From the NCBI GenBank assembly GCA_949130485.1, contig OX422194.1:362883-426882 (forward strand): a stretch of DNA of 64,000 nucleotides. Reading direction: 5' to 3'. Positions 54,501 through 64,000 of this stretch are shown here, piece after piece. The notes beneath the pieces were generated by a model. It did not search any database and had not been told where the DNA came from. It saw nothing but the letters and a program-made list of their open reading frames with translations. The position numbers were made by a program, and so were the translations under genes. How positions within the stretch are numbered: the first letter of the stretch is position 1; the number at the start of each line of letters is the position of its first letter. Source of the stretch: Agelas oroides (lineage: Eukaryota; Porifera; Demospongiae; Agelasida; Agelasidae).

Positions 54501-55500
54501 GTAGCAAAGAGTGTTGTATTCGCCTGGCAGCACCCACGTGCGAGGAACAAAGTGATATTCTCCTCTGTAAAGTCGACTCATTCTGCAGGTGGGTGTAAAT
54601 GTCAGACATATTTTGTTACGCTTGCACCCAAGTTGTGTGTTGGTAATGACGTACTTTTGTATGTTTCGTGCAAGTGAGTCCTTGCGACATATTTCACCCA
54701 TTCCTGGGAAGTGGTTGATTCGCTGCAAAGTGAGAAGATATCATAGCAAAAAGAAATGTCAGTTTTCAATGCTAAGCTGATAAATCTTGCATGTCAAGGG
54801 TAAGGCCAAGCAGAATTAATTGTTAGCTTCTCATCGCTGTGTGTGCCCATTTTTTTCACTAATTGATCGTTACCAAAACCCTGCACCAACAGTGACATGA
54901 AAAGCCCACACAGACAGTAAAAAACAAAAAAGACTAAACTACCAGGTTTGGTGAAAGTTTCTCTGCTTAGTGTGGACAGTTGATAGGATGAGAAAAGGTG
55001 TACAGTACCTGATAGTGTTTAAGTTTCAGGAACTTTTCCAATGGAATGGCAGTGTCCACCCAATAAACATTGCTAATCAAAGAAGACAGAGAGGTGAAAA
55101 TTAATGATAAAGTGTGCACTGAGGTGCTGGTATGAGTTGTATGCTAATGATCTCACTTTCATCCAAGTGCTAATCAACAAAGGAACTACCTAGCTACAGT
55201 ATCACTACAGAGATGCGAGGTAAAATGACAAAGTCCTCACCATTCACTCGACTCTTCCTCTACGGGAGAAATCCCTAGTTCCAGAGCAGCAACAGAAACT
55301 GTGTTGTACATGAATGAAGTAACAAACAATCACGTAACTGAATGTCTATATGCTGTCCTTACTAGCCACTCAACTGGTTCAAAATTTCCCTGCAACATAA
55401 ACTTACCAACGCTGTATTTGGTGCCAGATACATTTATCCGTACGACGTCTGCAGCCTGGGCAGGCTTACCGGCATGTCGCAGAGGTGTCGCTTGCGACAT
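48559..55500 (-). CDS. TTLL7: Tubulin polyglutamylase TTLL7
   Basis: About 24 exons: 55500-55407, 55298-55241, 55072-55009, 54722-54655, 54582-54424, 54317-54245, 53984-53889, 53597-53550, 53436-53345, 53043-52971, 52703-52545, 52351-52257, 52149-52041, 51842-51795, 51722-51660, about 51578-51524 (weak donor), 51265-51207, 51070-50966, 50898-50773, 50440-50360, 50187-50027, 49098-49050, 48930-48839 and 48742-48559. TTLL7 adds glutamate chains to beta-tubulin tails. Marks: RINHFPGM and EICRKDSLARN, EYHFVPRTWVLP, KTFIIKPHTGAMGNG (ATP-grasp), [56 protein letters not shown] and EVNRSPSLGTDSSLD. The long tail has TTLL7-specific parts: the basic helix after APS-type VNRSPS and YQIVKRLFNFLLSHSGQGLW. 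The last exon is Ser/Arg-rich (KRRPSLTSRQRSRSY). Confidence 0.94.
49290..50015. repeat. 40-bp minisatellite, about 18 copies
   Basis: The unit is TTTACTGGGGTGCCCAGTAA followed by TTTACCATGATAACCTATAG. Copies alternate between CCCAGTAA and CCCACTAA, so a higher-order 80-bp pattern is partly visible. It fills the TTLL7 intron between exons 50187-50027 and 49098-49050 right up to the donor. Confidence 0.97.
50490..50568. repeat. Palindromic CTTGTTCCCAGGC hairpin
   Basis: Ends TAGCCTTGTTCCCAG and GGGGACGAAGCTA pair imperfectly. Inner CCCAGATT...ATCTGGG is shared with the hairpin at 15774-15873. In a TTLL7 intron. Confidence 0.7.
52740..52890. repeat. CACCCACAATCA tandem repeat
   Basis: Five copies of a roughly 28-bp unit, TAGCCACACCCACAATCACA plus GCAACA, in a TTLL7 intron. 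Confidence 0.9.
53138..53283. repeat. CTCGTTCCCAGGC inverted and tandem cluster
   Basis: Two inverted and four direct copies of TAGCCTCGTTCCCAGGCACA-type words in a TTLL7 intron; it can fold as a long hairpin. Confidence 0.85.
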
Positions 55501-55892
55501 GACCCGTTCCGTAAGCCGACCCTCTTCCTTCGCCGCTCTAGTTCCGAGTCAGTTTCGGGTCCTTCGGTTCAGCTACATACCGAAATACTATAATTCAGTG
55601 CATAAACACTGAAGCACATATTCACCTACCAAGCTAAGCATATAAACACAGGCAGCCTAATATTCACGGAGCTACGGCATGACTCCGACGGAAAAAAGCC
55701 GAAGGCATGAATAACTGCAGGTAGGGAAGCCATGTGGGTGGATCTACTGCGCATGCGTTCATGAGAAATTTGCTTTGTTGCCAGTTACTGTTTACATAAA
55801 AATTACTGAAAGCAATGTATAAAAAGAAGCAAAACACTAAAGAAGTTTGTGTCAACATCACTTATAGAGTAGGCTGCAAAACAAAATGTATA

Positions 55893-56777
55893 TCACTCTG
55901 CTGAGGGCACTTGAAGTAGTGTAAGGGGAATATCAAATTCTTGCATCAGGGCAATCAATTCATTGTCTGCACCCTCAAGCATTTTAGTCCCTGGAAGGAC
56001 GGGAGATGTTACTGGTTGGGCCGACACAGACACACTGTCAAACCTCCCTGATCTGGTAAGAGAGGGGCTGGCTGCTTCTGCACTCTTCTTTATCGATGCG
56101 AGAAGATCCGGATTCGTTGGCAGTGGAGGCGATTTTGAAAATATAACCCTGATCACTGGGTGGATTGTATTTTCAGTTCCTGAAACTGCAGAGCTGCGGT
56201 AAATTCTCTCTGGAGACCAACCGTACTCTGCAAAAAGATTCAAGACCATCGCCAGTGCAATGGGGCGGTCACAGAACCACCCAAGACTATCTCTTTTCTT
56301 CCTGTCGTAGCTAACCCTGTGTGAGATGGTGGAGAGGATGTTGTAATGCACGTCACCCATTATGCGAACCCCCTGGGTAAGGAAAACTTCCGCTGTAGCA
56401 TATTTTACAAGTTTAATGGACGGCTCAGGGGTTGTGATGTTCTGCAGAGCTGAGTACCAATCGCACAAAAGCTCTTCCGAATCCGCAGCTAGGTAGACTA
56501 CCTTCTTGTTAGAGCTCCCACTCTTTGTTGTGACCAGGCTGAGACAGTAGTGCTTCCCAGAATGCTCCCCGATCTTGCTTATGTCAAGGACACTGTCCAG
56601 GTTTATCGATGCCTGTGGGTGCGCGTCATCCTTTTTTGAGAAATAATGCAAATTCTTTCCCTGTAGGCGAAACCACCGGTTCTGCCACTTGCTTCTCGGC
56701 ACGCCGCCTTCTTTATACAGCCAACCATCTTTCACGATAGCCTCCGGTGGCTTTTCCTTTGCGCGGAGTAGTGACAT
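55893..56777 (-). CDS. Intronless PH-domain protein, unknown C-terminal region
   Basis: 294 residues from the ATG at 56777 (MSLLRAKEKPPEA); an in-frame ATG at 56873 would add 32 residues that look unstructured. Residues about 17-110 form a pleckstrin homology domain: VKDGWLYKEGG, KWQNRWFRLQGKNLHYFSKK, and the closing helix ELLCDWYSALQNI. This class binds phosphoinositides or proteins at membranes. Residues about 115-225 (KYATAEVFLTQGVRIMGDVH, SLGWFCDRPIALAMVLNLFA, EYGWSPERIYRSSAV) look like a folded helical domain that I do not recognise. A Ser/Pro-rich linker and a short hydrophobic tail (LIALMQEFDIPLTLLQ) follow. It is head to head with MAP3K1 and head to tail with TTLL7. Confidence 0.8.
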   Translation of the reverse strand: MSLLRAKEKPPEAIVKDGWLYKEGGVPRSKWQNRWFRLQGKNLHYFSKKDDAHPQASINLDSVLDISKIGEHSGKHYCLSLVTTKSGSSNKKVVYLAADSEELLCDWYSALQNITTPEPSIKLVKYATAEVFLTQGVRIMGDVHYNILSTISHRVSYDRKKRDSLGWFCDRPIALAMVLNLFAEYGWSPERIYRSSAVSGTENTIHPVIRVIFSKSPPLPTNPDLLASIKKSAEAASPSLTRSGRFDSVSVSAQPVTSPVLPGTKMLEGADNELIALMQEFDIPLTLLQVPSAE

Positions 56778-56946
56778 GGCGATGGTGTGTATTCCCTCGT
56801 AGCTGACATCCGGAGGTGAAAGGCCACGCCCCACAAATATACCTACCCCGCCCCTTAGTGGGATCATTATCACAGTTGAGTTGTACTAGACAGTAGTAGT
56901 AGGGAAGGCTCGTCTGCTTCTCACGATTTCCGCTAATGATCGCTAC
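56778..56946. promoter_or_regulatory. Putative bidirectional promoter, PH protein/MAP3K1
   Basis: 169 bp between divergent start codons. No TATA box evident. Confidence 0.4.
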
Positions 56947-59900
56947 ATGATGGAGCCTTCTGCCGGATCCAGTCCCCAGGGAAAGACGAAAGCTACAGCT
57001 TTCAGAGCAGTCGGAAAGCAGTGAGTGTGAAAATAGATGGTTTGTCAACTGTTGTTAATTAATGATTGGGCACCAGGGGGTGGCGGGCACTTTGGATTGC
57101 CTGCTTGCTTGGTGCTGCTCAAGACGGGTCCACTGATCTTCCACTGCAGGTCCAAGTCGACTGATGACACTATGTCTATGAGCAACAAAGGGTCCACCAG
57201 AAGACCACCTCAGCCCCCCGTCCATGTCAGGGCGCTTCAACAGCACAAGGTCTGCAACCTGAAAGTTTAGTTCCATTTCTTCTGTAATCTGTAAATTAGA
57301 TTTAGGGAAGAGACGTGATCTGTAGGCAGGGACAGATGTGTAATGATAGAGGATTACCTCGGGCAGGCAAATTGGAGTCAGCTAAAGCCTCTAGGTGGTG
57401 CTGGTTATGCGGCTTGTCTTCAATTCCTCTGCCAGGGGTCCAAGTGCCTTAGTGGTAAGAGCATCTGACTGGCCTTCAGAAGGTATTGGAATTGAATCTG
57501 AGCTGGATCTCAATTTTTTTCACTCCGTTGGCACTTCTTGATCTTGAGGGTTATTTACCACGTCCCCAGGCCACCCAGCCTTCCGTCGTGTGACATAAGT
57601 TCTGTTTTATCAAGTGGACTGGGAACGAGGCTGCTTGTTTAGTATGGTTGTGCACTCCCTCACTGCAGAGCCAGCCAGACAGTCTGCTGCGTACCAAGGA
57701 ACAACCTGAGCCCCCAAGAAGATCCAAGAGCACCCCCACCTCCAGTTCTCACCCCCTCCCAAGCAAGCATCACACCCCTCTGTTCTCCTCCTCCTCCTTC
57801 AACCCCCCATCACGACACCTAGATTCCCAAAATGGAATTCAAAGACACAGCCAGCCTTCACCCACTGCCAAAAGACCCTTGGTCACCATGGCAACCCAGC
57901 AACCAACCCAACAGCTTGACCCCATTAAGCAGAAGCTGGTTGATCGTGCCATCAAGGCCAGGCTATACCTGCTGAACCAGAGTGGACCAAACCGGTTTCT
58001 CGTGGGCGGAGACGCTCCTGATAGCCGGTTTCACGTTACCATTGGACCACAGGTGTGTGCCACTGCAGTGCTATTTAAGGAAGTAACCGAGTCTTCCTGA
58101 TAAATGACCTGGTGAACTCTAGCCTCATGGGGTTGGGAATGAGACTAGGTAAACCCTACTGTGGAGCACTACACACACCCTCTCCCACACACCACACACT
58201 CACACAGAGCTGCAGCTGTAATAGAGCTCATTGTGTGCACCTGCTGTTTGTGATGTTGCGAGTGCTCAAAGTAGGTCAGAGTGACCCCATGCTCTGGCAG
58301 AGACAGCTCCGTAACTACGAGGTGAGCGGATCATGTGACTAGACCCCATGGCTAAAAGCTGATTGGTTTATAATTTAATGCAACAGCTTGGAATGTTAAG
58401 GTATATGACCTCTGCCAAAAAGCTTGACGTGCCGTAATTAGCAGCATTAGTCTTCACCACTCCATCATGAATGTTTCTCCCCCCCCTCCACCCCACTTAG
58501 CAGCATTAGTCTTCACCACTCCATCATGAATGTTTCTCCCCCCCCCTCCACCTAGCCTCGTCCCCAGGCTCTCTCCTCAAAAACGGGGGGAGGAGAGAGC
58601 CTGGGGACGAGGCTACCCTCCACCCCACTTGGGGTGTTTTACATTGGCTTTCAATGTGTTTAGACCAATGCTCAGAGGAGAGACATGACTATATAACTAG
58701 TTACCTTGACAACTCCTCTGTAGAAGTGAAACTTGATATGTTGCCTAGGTAACAGGTTATATGACAATATAGCCAATAGTCAGTGGAGGTAGGACGCGAT
58801 CACATGATAGTGATAATTAACTGACATTCCAAAGCCAAGGAATGTGGATGCAAGCTACACGAACGACTCCATGGACGAAGTCGCAATGGGCGTGCATGGT
58901 TTTTGACAAAGTTGAGGTAATTTTGAAATGGCCTCCTATGACTCACCTTGCGTCAAACTGGTAACTTACAGGTTTAGTCTGCGAGGTGAGTCATAATAAC
59001 CATTTTTGACTAGCCAGATGGCTTCAGCTTAGTCGAAAACCCTGTGCGCCTGTCGTGACTTAGTCCATAAAGCGATCCTTGTTGCTTGCATCCACGATTC
59101 TTGCCATCAGAGCACACTAGTTGTGGCTATACAACCTGACTTCATGTCCTCCCTCCTCTGACCAACAGTTAAAAAGCTGTTTCTAGGGTTAATGCGTGTG
59201 AGTTGGCATGGAGATACATGTGCAGTACAGTCACCTGTTCCTCACTGCCTTGTGTCTTACTCCCAGGCGGAGAGTCTCCTGAGAGAACTCCAAGCTCGTG
59301 TCACACTGCGAACTACTCCACGAAAGTCCAGCAAGAAGAGGTTCGACTTTTCTGTGTGGAGAAGTCCAGACGAGGGGGTTAGGACGTCACCCATGCTGCT
59401 GCGTAAACAGGAGCACAAGGAGGAGACAAAGGAGAGAGGGACAATGGAGGGAGCAGAGGCACCGGATAGACTTCCCCTGCCTGGTAAATCACTCCTCACG
59501 CATCTACCTACTCAGTGGTATTTGCATGCACCCCTCACACCTGCATGTATACCCACCACATCCTCCAATCCTCACACCCTCACACCTGCACATATACCAC
59601 TATGCACACCTTCCATCCTCACACCCTCCACCTGTACATATACCCACCATACCACCACACCCTCCCATCCTCACACCCTCACACCTGCACATATACCCAC
59701 TCTGCATGCCCTTCCATCCTTATACCCTCACACCTACACATATCCACCACATCCTCCCATCCTCATACCCTCACACCTGCACATATACCCACTCTGCACG
59801 CCCTTCCATCCTTACACCCTCACACCTGCACATATACCCTAACCGACCACACGTACCCTCCCATCTGCACATATACCCACCACACCCTCACATCTGCACA

Positions 59901-62900
59901 CCCTCCCATCCTCACCCTCACATCTGCACATACACCCACAACACCCCTCACAGAGCTGGGAGTTTCTGATAAGTCCCCGGTTGAGGTTGACAGTGACAAG
60001 AGTGATGGGGAGGAGACGGAAGATGTCTGTCCCATCTGCCTGAATGAACTGGACGAAGGAGAAGATCTCTTGGTGTGCTCTGGCTGCCATAACCACCTCC
60101 ACCAACACTGCATGGACGTCTGTGAGTGGTACAATGTATAGCCACGTCTGTGAGTGGTGTATAGCAGACCTCTCAACTCTCACCGTGCCACCATGAGACT
60201 GTTCTCACGGTCTCACGGCGGAGGCCTCGTTTCTCACGGTCTCACGGCGGAGGCCTCGTTTCTCACGGTCTCACAGCGGAGGCTTCGTTTCGCACAGTTT
60301 ACTGTCCCTGACCATGACAGACTTACTTAGTCACACGACAGGTGGCTTTAATCCGTACTGGGAAGGCTAAACTGTCACAATTTGGCGTCTAAATGAAAGC
60401 CGAATAGCAACACCACTCACAGATAATAATCGTTCGGCAATGGGGTGGGGCCTATGATTTTGGGCAGAAAAATATTGCTGGATTGCGTACGTGGAGGGTA
60501 GACTCACCCCCTCAGTGGAGGTGCTATTGACTACACCCACATCTCACGGCAGACTTCAGCTGCAAGTTGAGAGGTCTGGCATAGCTAAGGGCACATCAGC
60601 TGGGCGCCTTGGCGACTGTATTCACCCGACCCGGGTATAGCTTACATTCATTTATATACATATACATGTACATCAAGGATTTATATGGGAGGGGAATGGG
60701 GACCTGGACTAGGCATATTTCTGGGGTCTGAGAACGGTACTCGGAATGTCTGTTAAAGATGGGGAGGGCTTTATTTAGAGTGCGATGGGCAGTGCCCAGA
60801 TGAGGAGCTTGTTGGTCAAAGAAGATGGGGTTCTCTGTGCCATCTTATCACAGTTTCTCTTCTCTGTCCTTCCCTAGGGGCAGGAGAGGAGAAGAGGAAG
60901 GGTGAAGAAGTCCACTGCCCTGTCTGTCGAGCCATCTGGCCCTACACCACACCCATTACAAGCCCCTCCACCGGGCCCAGCATTATGCCCGTCTCCATAC
61001 CAATAGGGGTATGTGGGCATGGGTCTGGTGAAGGGGGGATGCTGGGAGGGATGAGGCTGAAGAGCGTGTCACCTGCATACCTGTCACAAGTCCTAAGTGC
61101 AGAGAAATCCCAACTTGTGGAAAGGCTGAAATCGGTAGGTGTCTGGTTGAACAACAAATGCCTACCCTCTGTCTCCTCTAGTTTCATACTTTGGCTTATT
61201 TTATCTTGTCTGGATATATCTTTCCCTCTCTCCTCTGCTATCCAATTTCTCCCGCAGATTTTTGGTCCTGGTGCCATTGAGGAAGTATTTTCGACCGATT
61301 GGAAAGCTCGCGAGACAGCTCTCAACTATCTCTCTCGTGAAGCCATTGGTCTCCTCCTGCCCCAGCTTACTTCAAAGACCCAAGTGGGGTTGGGAGGAGG
61401 AGGAGGGGAGGGGAGTGAGAGGGTGAGGGGTGTGCAGGACGTGTGTATGCAAGTGGTGGCATACTCCTGTAGTGACTCTGTGCTGAAGGTGTTCCTGGCT
61501 GCACTGGTGAGGGGGAGGGGGTGGAGGGAGAGGGGGTGCAGGGGGAGAGAGGGTGGAGGGGGAGGGGGGATGGCTACAGTTATAGCTTGTTGACTGTCTA
61601 CTAAAATGATACATGTACAATCATAGCAAGTGTAAGATATGAGACCACTGTACGCAACACTAGTCTCGTTCCCAGCCTCCTCTCCAGCTTTTGTCACATG
61701 CTGTGCCCATTGACAACATGCTAACACACATCTTGGCAGTTTATATTTACATCCTTCCCCTCTCCCCCTTCCCCCTCTCCTCCTTCCCCCTCTCCTCCTT
61801 CCCCCTCTCCTCCTTCCCTCTCTCCCTCCTTCCCCCTCTCCCTCCTCCCCCCTCTCCTCCTTCCCCCTCTCCCCCCTTCCCCCTTTCCCCCCTTCCCCCT
61901 TTCCTCCTTCTTTCCCCCTCTCCTCCTTCCTTCCCCCACACACATCCTCTCTCAGGAGCTGATGAGAGTGGTCCTGGGATACTCGGTGTGTTATTCAGAG
62001 GACAACTCTCTCCAGTTGCAGTCCATGTTGAAGCCAGTACTGCCAGTACTCCTGACCAGATGTGCGGATGCCCAGCGGTGAGTTGGCGATAGTGTGCTCC
62101 CTGTACAGCAGCTGCTTTGAAGTGAAGTACTTAGCCTTGTTTCCGAGTTCCTCCCCGGCATATAGGTCCCTGGGGACAAGCCTATGAAACATTTCAGTTG
62201 TCTGCTGCCATGCCATGCATATGCTTCACACACACACACACACACACATACCTCCAACAGCCGTGTAAAGGAGTGCTCCATTGACACCATGTGCAACCTC
62301 TCCCTGGGACAGGAGGGACCACTGAGTATGGGGTCAGCCTGCGGCCAACAGAGCCCGTACGGAGTCAGTGACATCAGATTCGTCCTTGAGTCCACTCTCA
62401 GTGGTCACAATGACACAACCCTTACCTCTTGGCGCTGGTGGCTGGGAAGGATGAACTTTCTGGATCGTCTCATAGCAAGGTTTACGCTCGAGTTCCTCAT
62501 AGAGCACTGCATCCTTGTCCCTCCCTCGCCCAACGGGAGATTCTCAGACTCTGATCTTACATCTGGCCTCACTACCCCCATGGACTCCATCACCAGCCTG
62601 GTCTCCAATCCTGGTCCTGCAAGTATGGAACTGAGACCAGACAGTGTGGAGGATGGAATGGAACCAGGACCCCAGGAACAGAATTTTGAATCTAACGTAC
62701 TAGATCTGATCCCGAAAGAAGAAGACTCGTCCAACGCTGTAAATCCATTGGTCGAAAATAACCTCTTGTTCCAAGTGTGGTACTTTGCAGCAAAAGCCAC
62801 CCACATCACTCACAACAAGCTTGGTAAGGTGGCACGGAGGGTGATTATTCGGGTAGCGAGAGTTTTAAAAGATCAGCCCTCTTCCCTGGAGATTGTGCAT

Positions 62901-63940
62901 GACGTGGTGGAGAAATGTCACCGAACACAAGCCGAGGGGCTGCTGGATAGGGTACTGAGAGCGAGAGAGAAGCCACATGAATCTAGCAAACAGAAACGAG
63001 AAACCGGAGACGGAAATAAGTCTCAGAAAGAAGAGGATGTTACACCTACGGAGCCCCGACGGAGGATCCTCGCTGTAGAAGATACCAGTTTCCTCCAAGA
63101 TGTGGAGAACTCTCTTCGTATTTCTACTGCAAGACACCTCCCTCCTCCTCCTCCTCCCTCTGCAGAAGAGACACCAAAAGAACAGAAATGCAAGGAAAAT
63201 GAGTCTGTAGCATCTGACGACAGTTTTCGTTCTGCTGCTTCGGACTTTGACCTCGAGAGTGCCCGAGACAGGGTAAGGAAAGAGAGCGGAGAATTGTTGG
63301 AGGCTTCTTCAAGCACCTCAAACAGCCATGACAGCAGGACAGACGATGGCCTTCCTTCCAAAAGCAATGGTTTGTCGAACGTTGCCAGTGGAGGTAACGA
63401 GACATGGAGAGGAAGGTGGGGAGAGAGATAATGGAGAGGAGGGAGTGAGATGTGTGCGTACACGTACATGTAGCACAGCATGGTACTAGGATGAGTGCAA
63501 TGTGTGTAATGGTTGATTCCTCTTCCCCCTCCCTCCCTCTCCCCTCCCCCTCCCTCCCTCTTCCCTCCCCCTCCCCCTCCCTCTCCCCCCCTCCCCTCCC
63601 TCTCCCCTCCCCTCCCTCTCCCCTCCCCTCCCCTCCCCCTCCCTCCCACTCCACTCCCCCTCCCTCTCCCCTCCTCTCCAGGCTTCAACCTCAGTACAGC
63701 CGACAGACCACAGCCGACTCTCTGTTCAGCACAGACGCTGAGGGTTCCATTGATAGTGGCTACGTCGCCCAATACCAGTGCAAGCGGAGGATCGAAGAGG
63801 AAGAGGCAGAGACTGAGGCAAAGATTCGTTCACTGCTCCCCGAGGATAATCCCCATCCCCCTCTCACCGGTGTTATGCCCCCTTCGGCTGAGGTCCTCAT
63901 TCACATGCAATCAAGTGGGAGGGCTGCTGTGGAGGAAGAG
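56947..63940 (+). CDS. MAP3K1: MAP3K1 (MEKK1), N-terminal part
   Basis: Exons: 56947-57020, 57150-57249, 57669-58052, 58208-58321, 59267-59483, 59954-60121, 60878-61134, 61258-61506, 61956-62077, 62261 to about 63415, and 63682-63940; the gene runs off the right edge before the kinase domain. MEKK1 is a MAP3K of the JNK/ERK routes and also a ubiquitin ligase. Domains in order: a Ser/Pro-rich N-terminus, SWIM zinc finger ([28 protein letters not shown], split by an intron), RING ([26 protein letters not shown], then [10 protein letters not shown]), and a TOG-like helical array from [19 protein letters not shown] to [15 protein letters not shown] disordered Ser/Glu-rich linker follows. Domain order equals that of human MEKK1. 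The last donor abuts a GT repeat at the window end. Confidence 0.93.
57437..57610 (+). mobile_element. tRNA-derived SINE, MAP3K1 intron 2
   Basis: The head GGGGTCCAAGTGCCTTAGTG plus GTAAGAGC resembles a tRNA D-arm/A-box. TGGAATTGAATCTG follows in the B-box position, then a T-run and a tail. The exact ends are not clear. Confidence 0.5.
58438..58616. repeat. 60-bp duplication plus CTCGTCCCCAGG palindrome
   Basis: TAGCAGCATTAGTCTTCACC... is present twice (58438 and 58499). A perfect-armed palindrome follows, CTAGCCTCGTCCCCAGGCTC with its complement, at 58553-58616. Confidence 0.88.
58836..59103. mobile_element. Inverted-repeat MITE, family C
   Basis: Arms of about 70 bp: left CAAGGAATGTGGATGCAAGC..., right the complement of GTGGATGCAAGC with AATC, about three quarters identical. 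A nested inverted repeat (CTCACCTTGCG/GCGAGGTGAG) lies in the centre. In a MAP3K1 intron; no coding capacity. Confidence 0.65.
59530..59950. repeat. CACACCTGCACATATACCCAC repeats
   Basis: Irregular tandem words (CACCTGCACATATACCCAC, CCTCCCATCCTCACACC) filling a MAP3K1 intron. Confidence 0.9.
60165..60578. mobile_element. Inverted-repeat element, family D
   Basis: Ends CAGACCTCTCAACT and AGTTGAGAGGTCTG (with one-base differences) enclose 414 bp, including a threefold 29-bp repeat CGGCGGAGGCCTCGTTTCTC (60207-60300). Flanks GTATAG and GCATAG may be a worn target duplication. In a MAP3K1 intron. Confidence 0.65.
61745..61935. repeat. CCTTCCCCCTCTCCT pyrimidine repeat
   Basis: Pyrimidine-only tandem repeats before MAP3K1 exon 61956-62077. 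A similar tract is at 63515-63678. Confidence 0.93.

Positions 63941-64000
<60 letters not shown>
63941..64000. repeat. (GT)n at window end
   Basis: GT repeat starting directly at the donor of the last visible MAP3K1 exon and running off the edge. Confidence 0.95.

Overview
This window is animal nuclear DNA, most like an early-branching metazoan. The genes carry many short GT-AG introns (about 50-500 bp, a few near 2 kb). They stand close together on both strands, often head to head. The animal-type gene set includes PKA catalytic subunit, MNK kinase, DEPTOR-like, HDAC3, TTLL7, MAP3K1/MEKK1, a GPX4-type selenoprotein, 2-Cys peroxiredoxin, POLE2 and NAAA-like acid amidases. The intergenic and intronic DNA is full of microsatellites, minisatellites and small inverted-repeat elements. 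A sponge is my best guess from compactness and repeat style, but I cannot prove it from the sequence. A run of 200 N (17879-18078) marks a scaffold gap inside a (GGGA)n tract.

Layout, left to right. 1-1426 (+): C-terminal part of a PIF1 helicase. 1846-2759 (-) and 2978-3691 (+): two divergent MPV17L2-like paralogues, the second with an apparent frameshift. 4089-6648 (-) and 6817-9446 (-): a tandem pair of type-2 malate/L-lactate dehydrogenase-like genes, 12 exons each. 10031-15499 (+): complete PKA catalytic subunit. 16211-17550 (-): GPX4-like selenoprotein with an in-frame TGA and a SECIS element at 16108-16152. About 18079-22871 (-): DEPTOR-like gene interrupted by the gap and simple repeats. 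23114-28903 (+): MNK kinase. 29138-33483 (+): typical 2-Cys peroxiredoxin. 34457-39300 (-): HDAC3. 39679-41247 (+): intronless POLE2. 42282-48145 (-): three intronless NAAA-like amidases with a LINE remnant between the second and third. 48559-55500 (-): TTLL7 polyglutamylase, about 24 exons. 55893-56777 (-): intronless PH-domain protein. 56947-63940 (+): N-terminal two thirds of MAP3K1, whose kinase domain lies beyond the right edge.

The genes are mostly unrelated housekeeping and signalling genes, not an operon-like system. Two themes recur. One is redox defence (GPX4, PRDX, the dehydrogenase pair, MPV17-like). The other is kinase/mTOR signalling (PKA, MNK, DEPTOR, MAP3K1). At least five start-to-start pairs share short intervals that probably act as bidirectional promoters. 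The repeat landscape contains several non-autonomous inverted-repeat families. One has 7-bp target duplications, one is Mutator-like, and the motif CTCGTTCCCAG, which matches the ends of the latter, is scattered through the whole window. I saw no CRISPR array, no viral genes and no prokaryotic operon.
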